From Clarireedia homoeocarpa (taxonomy: Eukaryota; Ascomycota; Leotiomycetes; Helotiales; Rutstroemiaceae), in contig LNKV01000008.1 of assembly GCA_001465935.1 (NCBI GenBank), positions 248,001-312,000 of the forward strand: a stretch of DNA of 64,000 bases, given 5' to 3'. Positions 35,406-48,016 of this stretch are shown here, one piece after another. Positions within the stretch are counted from its first letter, which is position 1; the number at the start of each line of letters is the position of its first letter. A program made the position numbers and the translations under genes. The notes under the pieces are model-generated. The model was not told the DNA's origin and did no database searches. It was given only the letters and a program-made list of their open reading frames with translations.

Positions 35406-36132
35406 GGGCTCGATCGTTTTCCACTCCAAAATGTATACAGTACTCCTTTTTCTCCACCACTGCCGCTATCCCCTATCCCCCCCTTTCTTCATCTCTAGCT
35501 CAAAAAGTGTTCTGCTGACTTGAAGTGGCTTGGTGGTATATATACAAGTGCGGATAAACTTTAATACGCAGTTCGATCTTATTCCATTGAACCAGCTGCT
35601 TATTAAATTTCCTATTTCACAGCTTCTCTTTTTCACCCATTTAAACAGAAACATTATCAAGTATTACAATCTTCATTATTATTCCATTTGCTATCTCACA
35701 TTGCTCATTAGATACCTAAAAGTATCCTTACAATATACATTTTTCATCCCCCCCCCCCGACACCATTCATGCATCCTTTTTTCATCTCTCATTCCATTCC
35801 ATTACATCCTCATTCAATCAATCATCCATCCATCCATCCACCATCCCCTAGTGTATTACCATGTTTATGGCGTAGTAGTATGTATGACCAAGTCCAGAAG
35901 ACTCCAAAGCCGAAGATCCGTCCGTCATAAAATGCATCAAGTCGTATCGTCCATCATAAAAGAGAGAAAAGAAGATAGAAAAAAAATTAACACAAAATCA
36001 AAATATGAGCAAAGAATTGAATAAGCAAGGGTATAGAGTTCACCCGCCATCATCGTTCATTCCATCTCGCATCCATTACATCCCAAACATCATAACTTTT
36101 CCAAAAAGGAAAGAAGAATTATGTCGATCTGT

Positions 36133-37243
36133 TTACAAAAGGAGAGCGGCGAGACCAGCAGCGGCCATCAAACCAGTGGCTGCAGTTGGGAGAGCACCAA
36201 CGCCGGAGGATGTTGTGGAAGTAGCAGATCCAGCAGCGGATGAGGCAGCAGCTGAAGCTGAAGAGGCGGCAGAGGAAACTTTGCTGCTGGCGCTAGAGGC
36301 GATGGAAGAGAGTGCGTTGGAAGCAGATGAAACGGCGGAACCGACAGATGAGCTCACAGAGGATGCGGCACCAGATGCGCTTGAAGCGGCAGATCCAGCG
36401 GCGGAAGTGATACTGGAACCAGCAGATCCTGCAGCGGAGGTAGCGCCAACACCAACAATTCCGCCAATACCAGAAAGGGTAGAGGATCCAACGGTGGTCT
36501 CGAAAGTGGAAGAATCGCTGGTGACAGTGGAAACAATGGCGGATGTAGTGACAGCGGAAGGAGAAACTCCACCTACACCAGAGATGGTGGTTGAGCCAAC
36601 AGTGGTAGTGATGACTGAAGAGTCAGAGGTGAGGGTTGAGACGATAGCGGCAGTGGTGATGGCAGAGGCAGTTTCCTGTAGATGTTTAGTAACTATTCTA
36701 TGAGGAGAGTCGAAAGTTAAGATAACTTACAGTTCCATTGGCAGAGCTGACAATGACTGCAGTGGTGGTCGAGGTGAACAAGGTGGTTGGGCTGCTGGTA
36801 GCAGATCCAGAAGCTGAGCCGGAGGCTGACGAACCGGAGCCGGTGGCAGATGCGCAGTAAGCACTGCCATATGCGATCACAGGAGCAGCGGAGTCGGCAC
36901 CACCACAAGCGGCAACAGAGCAATCACGGATACCGTAACCAAAGTTCACGTTGGAGCAAAGGCAGGAAGCATCTGGGAGGCCATTAACATATGGGCATCC
37001 GAGAGCCACGGATTGTGCAAGCATGTTGCTGATGCAAGTTTGCTGCAGACAGATATATTAGCCATTGAACCATTTCAATTGATGATATGTTAACTATCGC
37101 AGAGCAGAGCTGTATAGTTACATTGCGGTGTGAAGGTGATTGAAGGTAAAACTTACACCACATGATGGGAGATCGCTAACGGAGCCTTGGGCGAGGGCTG
37201 AGGCGGCGAATGCGCTGATGGCGGCGATGACTGAGGACTTCAT
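36133..37243 (-). CDS. CFEM-domain GPI-anchored cell-surface protein
   Basis: Exons 37243-37157, 37042-36731 and 36675-36133 (all GTAAGT donors, phase 0), 313 residues. Residues 1-18 are a signal peptide ending A-L-A. The CFEM domain follows with its eight-Cys pattern: L-P-S-C-G-Q-T-C, G-C, the C-L-C signature after an Asp, and the last two Cys in D-C-S-V-A-A-C. A long Ser/Thr/Ala/Gly-rich stalk comes next, with two similar copies of a V-x-S-T-x-T-S-D-S-S segment (T-T-V-G-S-x-T-x-S-G), then a hydrophobic GPI tail. CFEM proteins are fungal surface proteins; some bind heme or act in host interaction. The gene stands alone between long gene-poor regions. Confidence 0.93.
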
Positions 37244-37578
37244 TTTGAAGAGGTTGGTTGAGAGAAATTAATGTTGTAGTAGAATTACACGTCCTAAAAA
37301 GGTGGTTGTAGATGTGTATTGCTTGTTGCTTGTTGCTTGAGAGATGCGAGAAGAGATGGTGGGAAGGTTTTATTATTGGATTATGAGAGGATTGACGAGC
37401 GGGTGATGAGATGGATGAGATGGATGAGATGATGTAGAGATGATGCAGAGATAATGTCAAGAGTGAATTCTCTTTGTTTGGGATGTTTGTTTGGGATGTT
37501 GATGTGAGGTGGAAGGAGAATATTGAAGAGGTGGGAAGCGGGAACCTTATTATAATGTACAAACTCGCAAGGGAAGTT

Positions 37579-37666
37579 GAAAGGTGAAAGGTGAAAGGTG
37601 AAAGGTGAAAGGTGAAAGGTGAAAGGTGAAAGGTGAAAGGTGAGGTGAGGTGAGGTGAGGTGAGGG
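37579..37666 (+). repeat. (GAAAGGT)n then (GGTGA)n tandem repeats
   Basis: About nine heptamer units merging into five pentamer units, beginning 336 bp upstream of the CFEM start codon and so within its likely promoter. Confidence 0.93.
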
Positions 37667-39342
37667 TGACAAGGACTGTGTTGTGCCAAGTAGTCGCGGT
37701 AGTGTAGAAGAAGCTGCCCGTTGAGCGAGGAAACGGAAAAGAGAGTGACGATAGATGTGGCCTAATCGGGTTAAGTCAGGTACCTTTCTTTTGAAGACTC
37801 AACCACCGACCATCATCTATTTACCCACCCCCTCCACTTGGCCCGCCCGCCGCAACTGGACTACACGCAGCTTTTTTACCCTACTATGTACTTCCTTGGA
37901 AAGTTCCCATTGACCCATTCCCAATTGGAAGAAAAGGTTCTCGACTCTCGATTCTCGATTCTCAATTCTGAATTCTCAATTCTGAATTCTTCTCATGTGC
38001 AAGTATCACATTGTCAATCGTTCAATCTACAAGACAGTCCATGGCCCGCGGTTGTCATCTTGATTCACCCCAAGCGAGCATGGACCAATGCGATAGTAGC
38101 GATGCGATCGATTGTCCCAACTTCTCGTGGCACAATCAATGGAGCTCTTTGATCATGTTTTTCCGCAAACAGGTTAGGTTTCTGAGATCTTGCCAACATT
38201 CGATGCCACGTTGGTCATGGTCTCCGAAAAAAAAGGTTGGAAAGAGGAAGGCTGGCCTCACCGATAGTGTAACTTTTTCTTTCTTTCTTTCCGCTTGATA
38301 GATAGCTTGGTCCGGTACAGCACAGGCATGCCGTTAGCTCGGCCTTATGGTTCATTGGCTATCGAAGAAGGCTATCGAGGGGTTTCTAGCCCTTGCGGCC
38401 AGCCACAAAAGATGCGGAAGTGGAAGTGTGAGATGCGTATGCAAGTCGATGTGTTCATGAAAGATGGCTGGTTGTCGAGCAAGATTTGGCGTTGTGACCA
38501 AGAAATTATCTCATCAGGTACCCAACCAATGACATTGACGAATGAGAGGCACTCCGGCAAGCGATCGGCAAGGTGAATGGGCACATCTTTCATGGATACC
38601 CTTGACCCTTGCTCTCTGTATCTGGTATGCGAGACTTGACATCACAAATTGTGGCTGGTAATATGCGGTAATATGCAATTGAATTAAGATTTCCGCCACA
38701 CACGGCAAAGGTGTGGTGTATCTGCCAGCCAGCTCTGTCCAGGTCTGCTTTCTCTGGCAGATGCGATGAACCGAACTTTACCTTTTCCTCTTCCCCCGCT
38801 CCAAGGGCCACATGGACTGCGAGAGAAAAAAGGATGCGAGAATTGGGAGATGATCCTAATTTCCTGCCCGTCTGTGTACGGAAATTGGCGATCAAGCATT
38901 GCACCACACACCACGCAGTACAAACCACAGATCACAAACCACAAACCACAAACCACAAACCACCATACCACACCACACCAAGCAAGCAAAAACGGCCATG
39001 AATAATAAACCACCTGGACACTCATTCCTCCTCGCCTGGGCGTGCTAGCTAAGAAACTGTGTTACTCAAAGACAATTACAATCACCATTACCCTCGCCCT
39101 CCTCCATCGTCCCGTCTCAGTCAGTCATGGCACCATTATGACTTCAGCACCGAGTTGTCTCCCAGTATCCATTCATACATACTTTCGTACGTCTTTGTTA
39201 ATTCAAGCTTTCCATCCATGCTTCGCTGGCAGAAAAGTGGAAACACATGCCATTTTGGGGGGGGTTTCCGTCTCCTTCACCAGGTAGGCCATCTTTTCGT
39301 CCTTTCATCATACCCTTTCACCCACCAAGTTTTTCCCAACTC

Positions 39343-39446
39343 CCAGCCAGAAATCCAGCCAGAAACCCAGCCAGAAACCCAGCCAGAAACCCAGCCAGAA
39401 ACCCAGCCAGAAACCCAGCCAGAAACCCAGCCAGAAACCCAGCCAG
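39343..39446 (+). repeat. 11-bp tandem repeat (CCAGCCAGAAA), about nine units
   Basis: Nearly exact units in an otherwise non-coding stretch. The repeat creates false open frames on both strands because 11 is not a multiple of 3. Confidence 0.93.
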
Positions 39447-39828
39447 GCCAACAACTCTACTCCGTAGAAGAAAGTACTCGACCTATCGTGTCGTGACGTC
39501 GCCCCATGCAGACGTCTCCCATGCAGACGTGCCTGTATGCAGATCCGAATGGAAAAGTCGAGAAACCTGTGAAATCTGCTTCCTCTTCCTCTTCCTGACC
39601 GGTACGAGATCCAAGCTCTTACCCACCGCCGAACATGATTTTCCAAGATTTCTCTCCCGTCGCTTCAAGGGGTCCATAAAGTGCCTGGGTGGGCAGTTTT
39701 CCACCAATCGGGCTCTGTCAGGCTACGCTACAGTAGGTTACGTGATATGCATGAGCTAATCCAAATAGAAATCAGAGTTCCCCAGGAAACAAGATATCAG
39801 ATATTGATCCTTGTACCATGAGACATAT

Positions 39829-39848
39829 GTGTGTGTGTGTGTGTGTGT
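39829..39848 (+). repeat. (GT)n microsatellite
   Basis: About ten dinucleotide units. Confidence 0.9.
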
Positions 39849-42726
39849 ATGTGTATTGTTCCTTGCTGAGCTGAATCTTGATATGGTTTTGTTGGAATTT
39901 GGAATGAATGAAGAGGTTGGGTGCCGGTGCTGGTGTTTGGAGGGGTGGAGGGGTGTGAGTGAAATACACATTTGTTTGTTGCGGTTTTTCATTGGCGGGG
40001 AGGAAGATTGATCTTGAGGTTAGAATTTGCGACGAGGTACTTACTTCCTTTACTGTATGTACATAGCGATTTGCTGCCTGTTCGACTCTCGACTTTACGA
40101 TAGGCTATTACAATGGCAATAGTTCCTTTCTCTTAATCTCACCTATCTCACCTACCATCCTATCGCATCACCTACCTACAAAGTACCATGGTCCAGTAAT
40201 CCAAAAAGTCACGTGACTAACTACCATGCCGACAATCACCTAAGAGTACAGCAGAGCACACACAGTCCTTGAACCAGTAAAAGAAGCTATCGAATCTCTA
40301 ATCTCAATTCTCAATCTCTAATCTCCATTTCCCAAATCCAACTTCCACTTCAATATAAACGTCCCAAAGGGTCCATGTCCATTTTGCCCAGCAACATCCT
40401 AGCGCAGATTACTACAACCGAGACAAATTTCATGCTTTACCTACTGTACTGTACTCAACCCGTCTCCGCTGATCAAGGATCCTTCGTTCTCTGAACCGTT
40501 TGTTTCTCAGCCACTGCAATTTCGGCTTTTTCTGGCTGATTGTTGCAGAAAGAGGTGCGGGGAAGGGGGGGGGGTGCTTACAGTATGGTTATGTATGTGG
40601 TTGTGTCGAGTTGGGAAATGTTGAGATGAGATGAGATGAGATGTGGTGCGGTGCTGCGCGTTCAATGAATGAATGAATGGATGAATGGTCTTGGGTTTGG
40701 AAAGTTCGTATACATATACACATATATATACATGATCGGCGAGCTAGGTGTCGCTGTCTTGGTTGTTGATTTTTTTTTTTTCTTTTTTCTTTTTTTTCCT
40801 CTTTTTTTTTTTTTGGAAGGGGGGGGAGGGGGGTGTTTGCTGTGTGATGGATGGATGTTACACCAAATCTTTGCTTTGCGCACAAATAAGTTAACTAGGA
40901 TAAGTTATAATAGAAGTGTCTACTGTGCTGGGTCTAAGGGTTGTTCTATGGAAATTAACTATCAAAGCTCCTCCCCTCACCTCACCTCACCTCGCCCCAT
41001 CCCCCACTCTGCTCAGTCTCTCTCTCTCTCTTCGCCTCACTAACTTGCTTCATCGAACAGCAAATCCTTGCTATCTAACTATCGATAAGGAAGATGAGGT
41101 AAAGTATGAATCTGAGCTGGATATGTATCCACCACACGACGAAACGATCGTTACCAGCGCAGCTCGGTGCGTGTGGAGCGGGAGAGGGAGAGGGAGACGA
41201 AGACGTGGCTTGGCTTGGCTTGGCTCACCGCTTAAGATGGGAATTTCATCTTACATTACGCACCACGTGGCATGCCTGGTATTCCACTCTACTCTGCTCT
41301 ACACTAAGGGAAGGGAAAACTTGATCGTTTGATCCGGTAGCGGGGCTTGTCGCGAGATGGTGCGGTAGAGAAGCGAGGTGGGAGGGGGGTACTGAGAGCA
41401 TTGCTATGCCGGGGTTTGCGAGTGCTTGATATCGGGTGTTGTCTGTGTGAGAGGCATAGGAATAGGAACAGCGCTGTAGGTGTTGGATTGGAGTGCTTGT
41501 TGGGTTTTTGGTGGATGGGAAGTCGATGCGCGCGCGTTATTTGGGGGCTTGGGGTACTAGGACTGCGACTACGACTACGACTACGACTGCGGTCACAGGG
41601 TTGAGATGGTGTTGGGTATCTTTCATTATTTTCTTGGGTGAGGGTTGAGAGATAAAGAAAATATGTTTCTCTATTCTTACGGTGCAGGTAGGGTGTTGAT
41701 CGTGCTTGGGATGGATGGCGATGGTTAGGCAAAGTGGTGTTCAATTTCGTTTGGTGCGCCCTGCTTGGAAGGCGTCAGGCTATGGATGGTGTGTGTAGAC
41801 CCAAGAAGTACTTGGATTTATAACCGTTAGCTGAAGTGGGTTATTTTTTGAGGCCGCCTCTGCCCAACCGATTGGATTTTTGCCTTTTCGGAGGATATTG
41901 AACTGGATATCCCCATGGCCACAACATAAGGTAAGCACCGAGAAATCTGATGGTTGTGGCGATATGATATTCTGGTATCGATGAATATTCACCCTGAAAC
42001 TATGATTGCATCGATTTCTCTACAACGAGGACTTGTTGAATCAATGCATATTCTCACAGCTAGTAGAGTATATTCTGGATCGACGACTCGGAGTTCTGGC
42101 AGAAGGAAAGAGTATCTAACGGTGCTAGTGCATCAATGAGTAGATTAATTAGTCGTCCAGAACATTTCCATTCACTGCGAGGGGAAAAATTCTATCTAAT
42201 TCCGGCTGCGATAATTTACTTTCCTTTACTTCAATATCACAAGGAAGGAAGCTCGTGTTGTGGTGCGATGCAGTGTATGCAGGCTTGTATGGTATTATAT
42301 CTTCGTTATCCTATCTGTAAATCACCTAGAAGAAGAGGATGGAGATGCAATATAACAGATAACAGAATGTACTACTGTACGTACCGAACTCCGTGATCTG
42401 ATATATCTGCACAGCTTTTTGGTTTTCCTTCTTTTATTTTGGTCCGGGAGGGGGGGGGGGGCAGACTTACTCAGATCACTTACTGGCGTATATGTCCATA
42501 ACATGACATGACATGACACAATATACTCCTTCCCAACTTGCTAGCTGCTCTCGAGTTGCCACGGACGGGACGCACATATATAAAGATCGAGTCAACTTGG
42601 TGGCATAGATACAATAAAATTACAATCTATAACGAAGTAGATCTTGATCTTCTGCTCGTACGAGAAAGCAAGCAAGTAAGCAAGTAGCCTACATATGACA
42701 TGATAGACATTTTTTCTTCTGTACAC

Positions 42727-42759
42727 TTATTCATTCATTCATTCATTCATTCATTCATT
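42727..42759 (+). repeat. (ATTC)n microsatellite
   Basis: About eight tetramer units. Confidence 0.92.
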
Positions 42760-43089
42760 AACCCCCCGGGCTGTTAAAAAAAAATATAGAAGGAGGTGCA
42801 TCAGGCAGGCAGGGCGAACTTGTAAGGTAAAAGCACGCACGCACGCGGGTTTGTATGGTAGAGTAGACTCCCTAGATTAAGTTAAGTTATGTTATGCTAT
42901 TTGATGCTTCATATCATCAATTCAGTTATTCATTGGCCAAGTTAGCCGGCATAGCATCTCAGGAGCGGGGGCGGCGCGAAGGGGGGAGGTTAGATTGTTC
43001 GTTCTATTCTGATGATCGGCTTGTTTCGTGCAGATACGATGTAGCTTCTTTGTGACTTGGCTTGGCTTGGTTTGTCTGTTTGTTCGCTA

Positions 43090-43129
<40 letters not shown>

Positions 43130-43937
43130 TGAGTCTAGATCCGTGATCAGCAAAAGTAATTTTACAAACCAGACTGAGATGACGAGTCAAGCAAACACCG
43201 GTGAATTTGCTTTACTGAGTTTGGTGAAAGAGTAGAGTAGTAGTAGTTAGCTGGCGATGGGAATTTAATGATGTGTGTGACGAGGAGTAGGTAGAAATTA
43301 GGGACTGGGTACAGTGGATTTTGTGAATGGGTGTTTGAAAATTAGTGTGATGTGGGATATATAGGGGATGAGATGGGGTGAGATGAGGGGAGAAGAGGGG
43401 TGGGATGGGCTGGGGTAACGGGTTACTTATATAGGTGAGTGAATGAGTGCAGGAGTAATATATTAAGGGGGTGGAATAAGGATGGGAAATTGCGGTAGTG
43501 ATAGGATAGGATAGGATAGGATAGGATAGGAGCTAGATACTATATGTTTAATTGCAAGACTGGCTTATTATATATATCTGAGTACGAATGTTCAGTCATC
43601 CTTTTTTGAATGATGATGCAGAGGTGGATGGATGGATGGATATTCTAATGTAGTCTGTGGCCTATTTCGTAAGATGGAATAGAATAGATAGATACATACG
43701 TTTTCATGAATCATAACCCCCAGTTGTCTGGAGCTTGTAAGATTGATCGTTTTTTTTGCAATCTTAGCTCACCTATCATGATCGCGTCCCTGTTCGCTCC
43801 CCTCTTACCGTGTTATACCTTTCTTTCTCTTTCCTTTGCACAGTCGATACTTCAAAGGGAGAACTCAACAAGGAGATCGGTATAGTGATCATTCCATATA
43901 CAAGTTTCTACTCTTCGCGCCTTCAATATCCCCCACT

Positions 43938-45106
43938 TCATTCCATGTATAGACCTTCCTCTACGATCCATACCTTCACCCCTTCGCTAACCAAGCCATT
44001 TAATGCCTTCTGGATCTCCTCTTTCACATTCCCATCTTTTTCTCCTATCCTCCCTGCAACTTCTCTCACCACTTCCCTAACCCTCGAACTACTTATCCCA
44101 GTCCCCCTTCCCTCCAAATCAGCCATTTCAATCCCCGCTTGCCCTTCTCCCTCCCTGAACCACCCCCGACTCCCTCCCATCTCTTCCACCCGGCCTTTCA
44201 TATTCCGAACCCACTCCTCTTGTCTCTCCCTACTCCACTCCTCCTCACCCTCCGTATCCCTCCACGCTACGCGCAATCCATGCTTCCCCAAAAACGGCAC
44301 CAAAGGACTAAGATCCCCTTCGCTATAGTATTTTGGGTTGAGCACGCGGATCAGCGTGTCAAAACCGGTTAGGTGGATGTGGATTGTTTCTTCTGGGTAG
44401 GGACTAGGAGAGGTGGATATAGAGAGGGACTTTTGGTGAAAGAAAGGTTGTGAAGTCAGGGCTATGTCGATTGGAATTGCTATCTTTTGATCGCGAGACG
44501 TGGATGATGGGAATTGGGGTTGAGGGGATAAGGAAGAGGAGGGAGAGGTCAGGCTAGAAAATAAATCCTTGGCAAAAAGCTCGATTCCAACGAGACGTTG
44601 TGGGAGAGTGGTGGAAGGATGACCGGATCCTTTGTCGGCATTCAGGGTGGAGAGAAGCAGGAGGAGACGTGGGGTTGGGGATGGCGATGGCGATGGCGAT
44701 GGGATTGGGCGATGGGAGTGTAGGGCTGAGAGACATAGGTGCATATGTGCGAGGGTAGGAGGGTTAAATGATGAATCGAGGATATAGAGGGCTAGTGGCT
44801 GCTGGGATATGGAGGAGGAGGAGGAGGAGGGAGGAGAGGGGATGGAATGGAGGATGCGGAAGCTGGAGGGGGGTGAGGAGTGCAGGAAGGAGTGGAGATG
44901 GGTCGTGTAGACTGTGAAGGGGATTAGTGAGAATTTATGCAGTTGGTGATACAAAGGCAAAAGGGTGATACAGTGGGAAAGCGGATGAGGCGGATAAGGC
45001 AAGAGAGTAGACTTTTATGATATCACCAGATTTGGATAGGTAATCTAGAATAAGACTTACATTGTAGACGACTAGCATAGTAAGAAGATGAAGGTGAAGG
45101 TGGCAT
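43938..45106 (-). CDS. POF1: Nicotinamide-nucleotide adenylyltransferase-like protein (POF1 family)
   Basis: Exon 1 is 45106-45061 (15 codons plus 1 nt, M-P-P-S-P-S-S-S-Y-Y) and exon 2 is 44911-43938, with a 149-bp intron (GTAAGT donor, CTAAT branch, CACAG acceptor); 339 residues. The nucleotidyltransferase signature reads D-S-S-F-N-P-P-T-L-A-H-M-H-L and the C-terminal I-S-S-S-R-V-R matches the ISSTKVR-type motif that contacts nucleotide phosphates. This is the cytidylyltransferase-like fold of NMN adenylyltransferases, closest in appearance to yeast Pof1 (YCL047C). Ser/Pro-rich insertions lengthen the middle. NMNAT activity is inferred. It is divergent from the reductase gene with only 286 bp between starts. 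Confidence 0.88.
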
Positions 45107-45392
45107 CTTCACGATACATTCACAGTGAATGTTGATTTGTGCTCTCAATGTGATTAAAAATGGTGAGGTTATTCCACTCAGTATGCGAGGCTACACCCCA
45201 GAACGCAATTTGATTGGGTGACCTATGCAAAGCTACTACAGTACAACGACAATAAACATCACAAACGGAAAGGTACAGTACAGTACCGGAAGCGAAATGG
45301 TAGGTGACATCATAGAAAACACTCGATTCAAATAAAATCACTCACATCCAAATCTCCTTTGCATTTTGTTCAGTAATCATTAGATCGCGAAA
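45107..45392. promoter_or_regulatory. 286-bp bidirectional promoter between the POF1-like and reductase genes
   Basis: Both start codons flank this interval. It contains three TACAGTA words (45237, 45274, 45279), two of them overlapping. Confidence 0.65.
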
Positions 45393-46515
45393 ATGGTTCT
45401 TGTTGAGAATTGGATGCCACCTTCGAGGGAGAATTGGGAGACGATTGTGTGGTGGTTTCAGTTCTTCCCGCTGGTTTGTGTTCCCGCCGAGACATCTCCT
45501 CACCAGCACACAATCTCGATCTGGACGTTAAATGAGCGGGGGAAATGATAGGGATCTTTAGCTAATCACGCATCATGTAGGTTACGATTCTTCAATGGGC
45601 TCAGCCGTGGTATGGAGCGGGCAAAACCTCGTCGAGTAGCCGATTCAACATTCCTGGAAAGATAGGATGGATTACGATGGAGACGCCGGGTATGCTGACG
45701 ATGCTGTACATCATGTACACATTGCCCGCGCAGGTGGGAATGGCGGAGATACCATGGGAGAATAAGCTGATGGCTGTGCTTTATGTGAGGTTTTCGCACG
45801 TGGTACAGATACGCGTAGGATGTGGACTGATGGTGACATAGGTCGGCCATTATGTTTATCGGGCGGTTCTCGGTCCTCTTATGACACCTTCCATATCTCC
45901 TATCCATCCGATAGTCTGGGTGGCGGCTATGGCTTTTCAGATCACGAATGCTACGTCTTTGGCAGGTTATTTCGGTGGTTATGGTCCTGTTACGAGGGAA
46001 GACTGGTATGTAGTTCTATACTTTCATCTCTCCATAAAGATTCCATACTGACTAGTGGTTACAGGAAGCCGAAAAGTGGAAATCCATACGTTAACGGCGC
46101 GCGCATTGAACTGGGCTTGATGTTGTTCTTCTTGGGCTTCTTAGGAAATATGTACCATGATGACGAACTTCGTGAAATACGGCGCGCTGCGATGCGCCGA
46201 CAGGCCAAAGAAGCAGAGCAAGCTGATCCTTCGACTGGAAAGAAGAAGGGGATGGCAAATGTCGATAAGGTCTACATGATCCCGCAAAATGGACTCTTCA
46301 ACTTCATACTCTACCCCCACTACTTTTGCGAATGGATAGAGTGGGCTGGATTCTTTATCATGGCAGGACCCGACTGTGTACCGGCAAGAAATTTTCTTAT
46401 TAATGAAGTGACTACTATGTTACCTCGGGCGGTGCAGGGAAAGGCCTGGTATTTGAAGAAGTTTGGTAAAGAGCAGGTTGGGAACAAAAAAGCGGTATTC
46501 CCGGGAATCTGGTGA
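45393..46515 (+). CDS. Steroid 5-alpha-reductase-like membrane oxidoreductase
   Basis: Exons 45393-45473, 45581-45784, 45842-46005 and 46065-46515 join in frame to 299 residues. Several hydrophobic helices are present. The C-terminal part carries the family pattern: G-N-P-Y-V-N-G-A-R-I-E-L-G, a G-N-M-Y-H-D-D-E-L segment, Y-M-I-P-Q-N-G-L-F, Y-P-H-Y-F-C-E-W-I-E-W-A-G-F, and a final K-A-W-Y-L-K-K-F ending in aromatic residues. These ER membrane enzymes reduce a C=C bond next to a carbonyl with NADPH; substrates include 3-oxo-steroids and polyprenals. The substrate of this protein cannot be read from sequence. The second intron is only 57 bp. Confidence 0.9.
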
Positions 46516-48016
46516 GCGATTTGGTGGCGGTAGACATAGATGGCAAGAAAGTTTCTCATGAGCTTTAGATGAGTACTTTCTGTTTAATTTTGTTACTATG
46601 TACCAATTTCGGCAGATAGACTTGGGCTGGCAGGACGGAGAAGGGGGATGAGCAGCGGGATTACTAATCTAAGGACTAAGCAGAAGGCAATTCGGAGCAC
46701 GATCTACATGAATAAGGGCTCACAGACCTGATGGTGGAGCATTAAAATATCATCTTAGGCGTGATTGCGTCTTGAAATGAACCCCGAAAAACATCCTTAT
46801 GATATGATCGACCAATGAGGAGATGATCATCCTAAGCGAGTATCCGAAACCTCCTCGAGACTTCGTCCTCATCTATGTAACATCACGGACTCATCAAAAG
46901 ACGACGAAGTTTCGCCGTCCTTTACTTTATCGGACATCAAGAAGAAGGCGAAAAGCGTCATTATATGTTATTTCATCCGTTCATATCAAGTTGCATGAAT
47001 TGTGTATGCATTAAAGCGGAGTCCGTTGGGATATACCTCTTTCAAAACTCCAAGCATGAACTTCTAATTGAAGCACAAAGAGTGATCAATCTCCAAAACG
47101 GTACGAATGTATCCGATTTCTAGCTCTAATGTCATGACCCACTCGAATTCATCCTGGATCGAAGGCGAGAGGAAAAGCAAAAGCACAAATTTTCATTGGA
47201 GAGCTCTTCAAAATTTTGATCCCAATCATCGTCTTGAAACGTGCATAGTTCGCCGTTGATAAGTCCGGGCTAGGTGACAGCAAGGTTCATCCCCCACGTC
47301 CTCCCCTTATCACAGTCCCTTCATTCCAACCTCTCGCCAGCCTTTATATCTATCTCTCTCTTTTTTCCCTTGTGATCTACGTCATTGCGGCTGATTTGCA
47401 AACAATTTTTGGGTCTTTTAGTCCCCACTCTGTTCTGGTGGGAGTGAGGAGAACGAGAGATAGATTAAGACCACGTTATTGTGCATTGATGTGCACATGG
47501 AAGTTCCTGTCACTTTTTGAAGCCGCCACTTTCTGATCACCGGTTTGAATGCCCCTATACGAGGCTGAGTACTTGGTAGTATGGGGTGATACTACCATTC
47601 TCCGAGCATGTTCCCCACATTGTCTTGGGAAGGGAGGCCTCGTAGAGAAAGAATCTGCTCATACGTAGGTGGCTAGGAGGAGATTTGGAACAAGGAAGAA
47701 TGTAATTGGATGTCAAGGTTGATACAAATAATGTTAGATGATGGTGGCTTGGTAAGAGATGGAAGTGGTTGGTGAAAGTTGGATATATCTATTTCGACTT
47801 AATCCAGCAGTATCTCTTCCTTCTCACTTGCTATTCCAAACCATACTTAATACATTCCTTATTCCCAAGCTTACAGCCACCATCAAAAAGGTGCGGCTGG
47901 ATCATCAATTCAGTCTGGAAATAAGAAGACCATCACGCAAACGTCCATCCAACATCTACATCCCGCATCAAAATCTTCCCTTCCCTTCTCTACATATTGA
48001 AACCGATCAAATCATC
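46516..48016. other. Intergenic region upstream of the aquaporin gene
   Basis: No gene is supported. An in-frame ATG at 47759 would add 86 residues to the aquaporin, so the right end may be 5' UTR or coding. Confidence 0.6.

Larger units (their letters stand above)
25590..36132. other. 10.5 kb gene-poor, microsatellite-rich region
   Basis: No supported gene in more than 10 kb. Frames listed here are short, often TTG-started, or follow microsatellites. The region holds many simple repeats (listed separately) and about 15 copies of the word TACTGTA/TACAGTA. The only stretch with splice-like signals is 33480-34100, where intron-like ends exist on both strands, so no model can be preferred. It may hold long UTRs, regulatory DNA of the kinase, or unannotated RNAs. 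Confidence 0.6.
37244..43937. other. 6.7 kb gene-poor region upstream of the CFEM gene
   Basis: No supported gene. Frames here follow tandem repeats (for example 39059-39759) or are low-complexity. Several microsatellites and tandem repeats are present, plus further TACTGTA/TACAGTA words (39729, 40051, 40442, 40447, 40579, 42373). The first kilobase should contain the CFEM promoter. Confidence 0.6.

Noticed and set aside
39059..39759. 145- and 170-codon frames with PARN/ETQ repeats
   Set aside because: They arise from an 11-bp tandem repeat that stays open in several frames on both strands.
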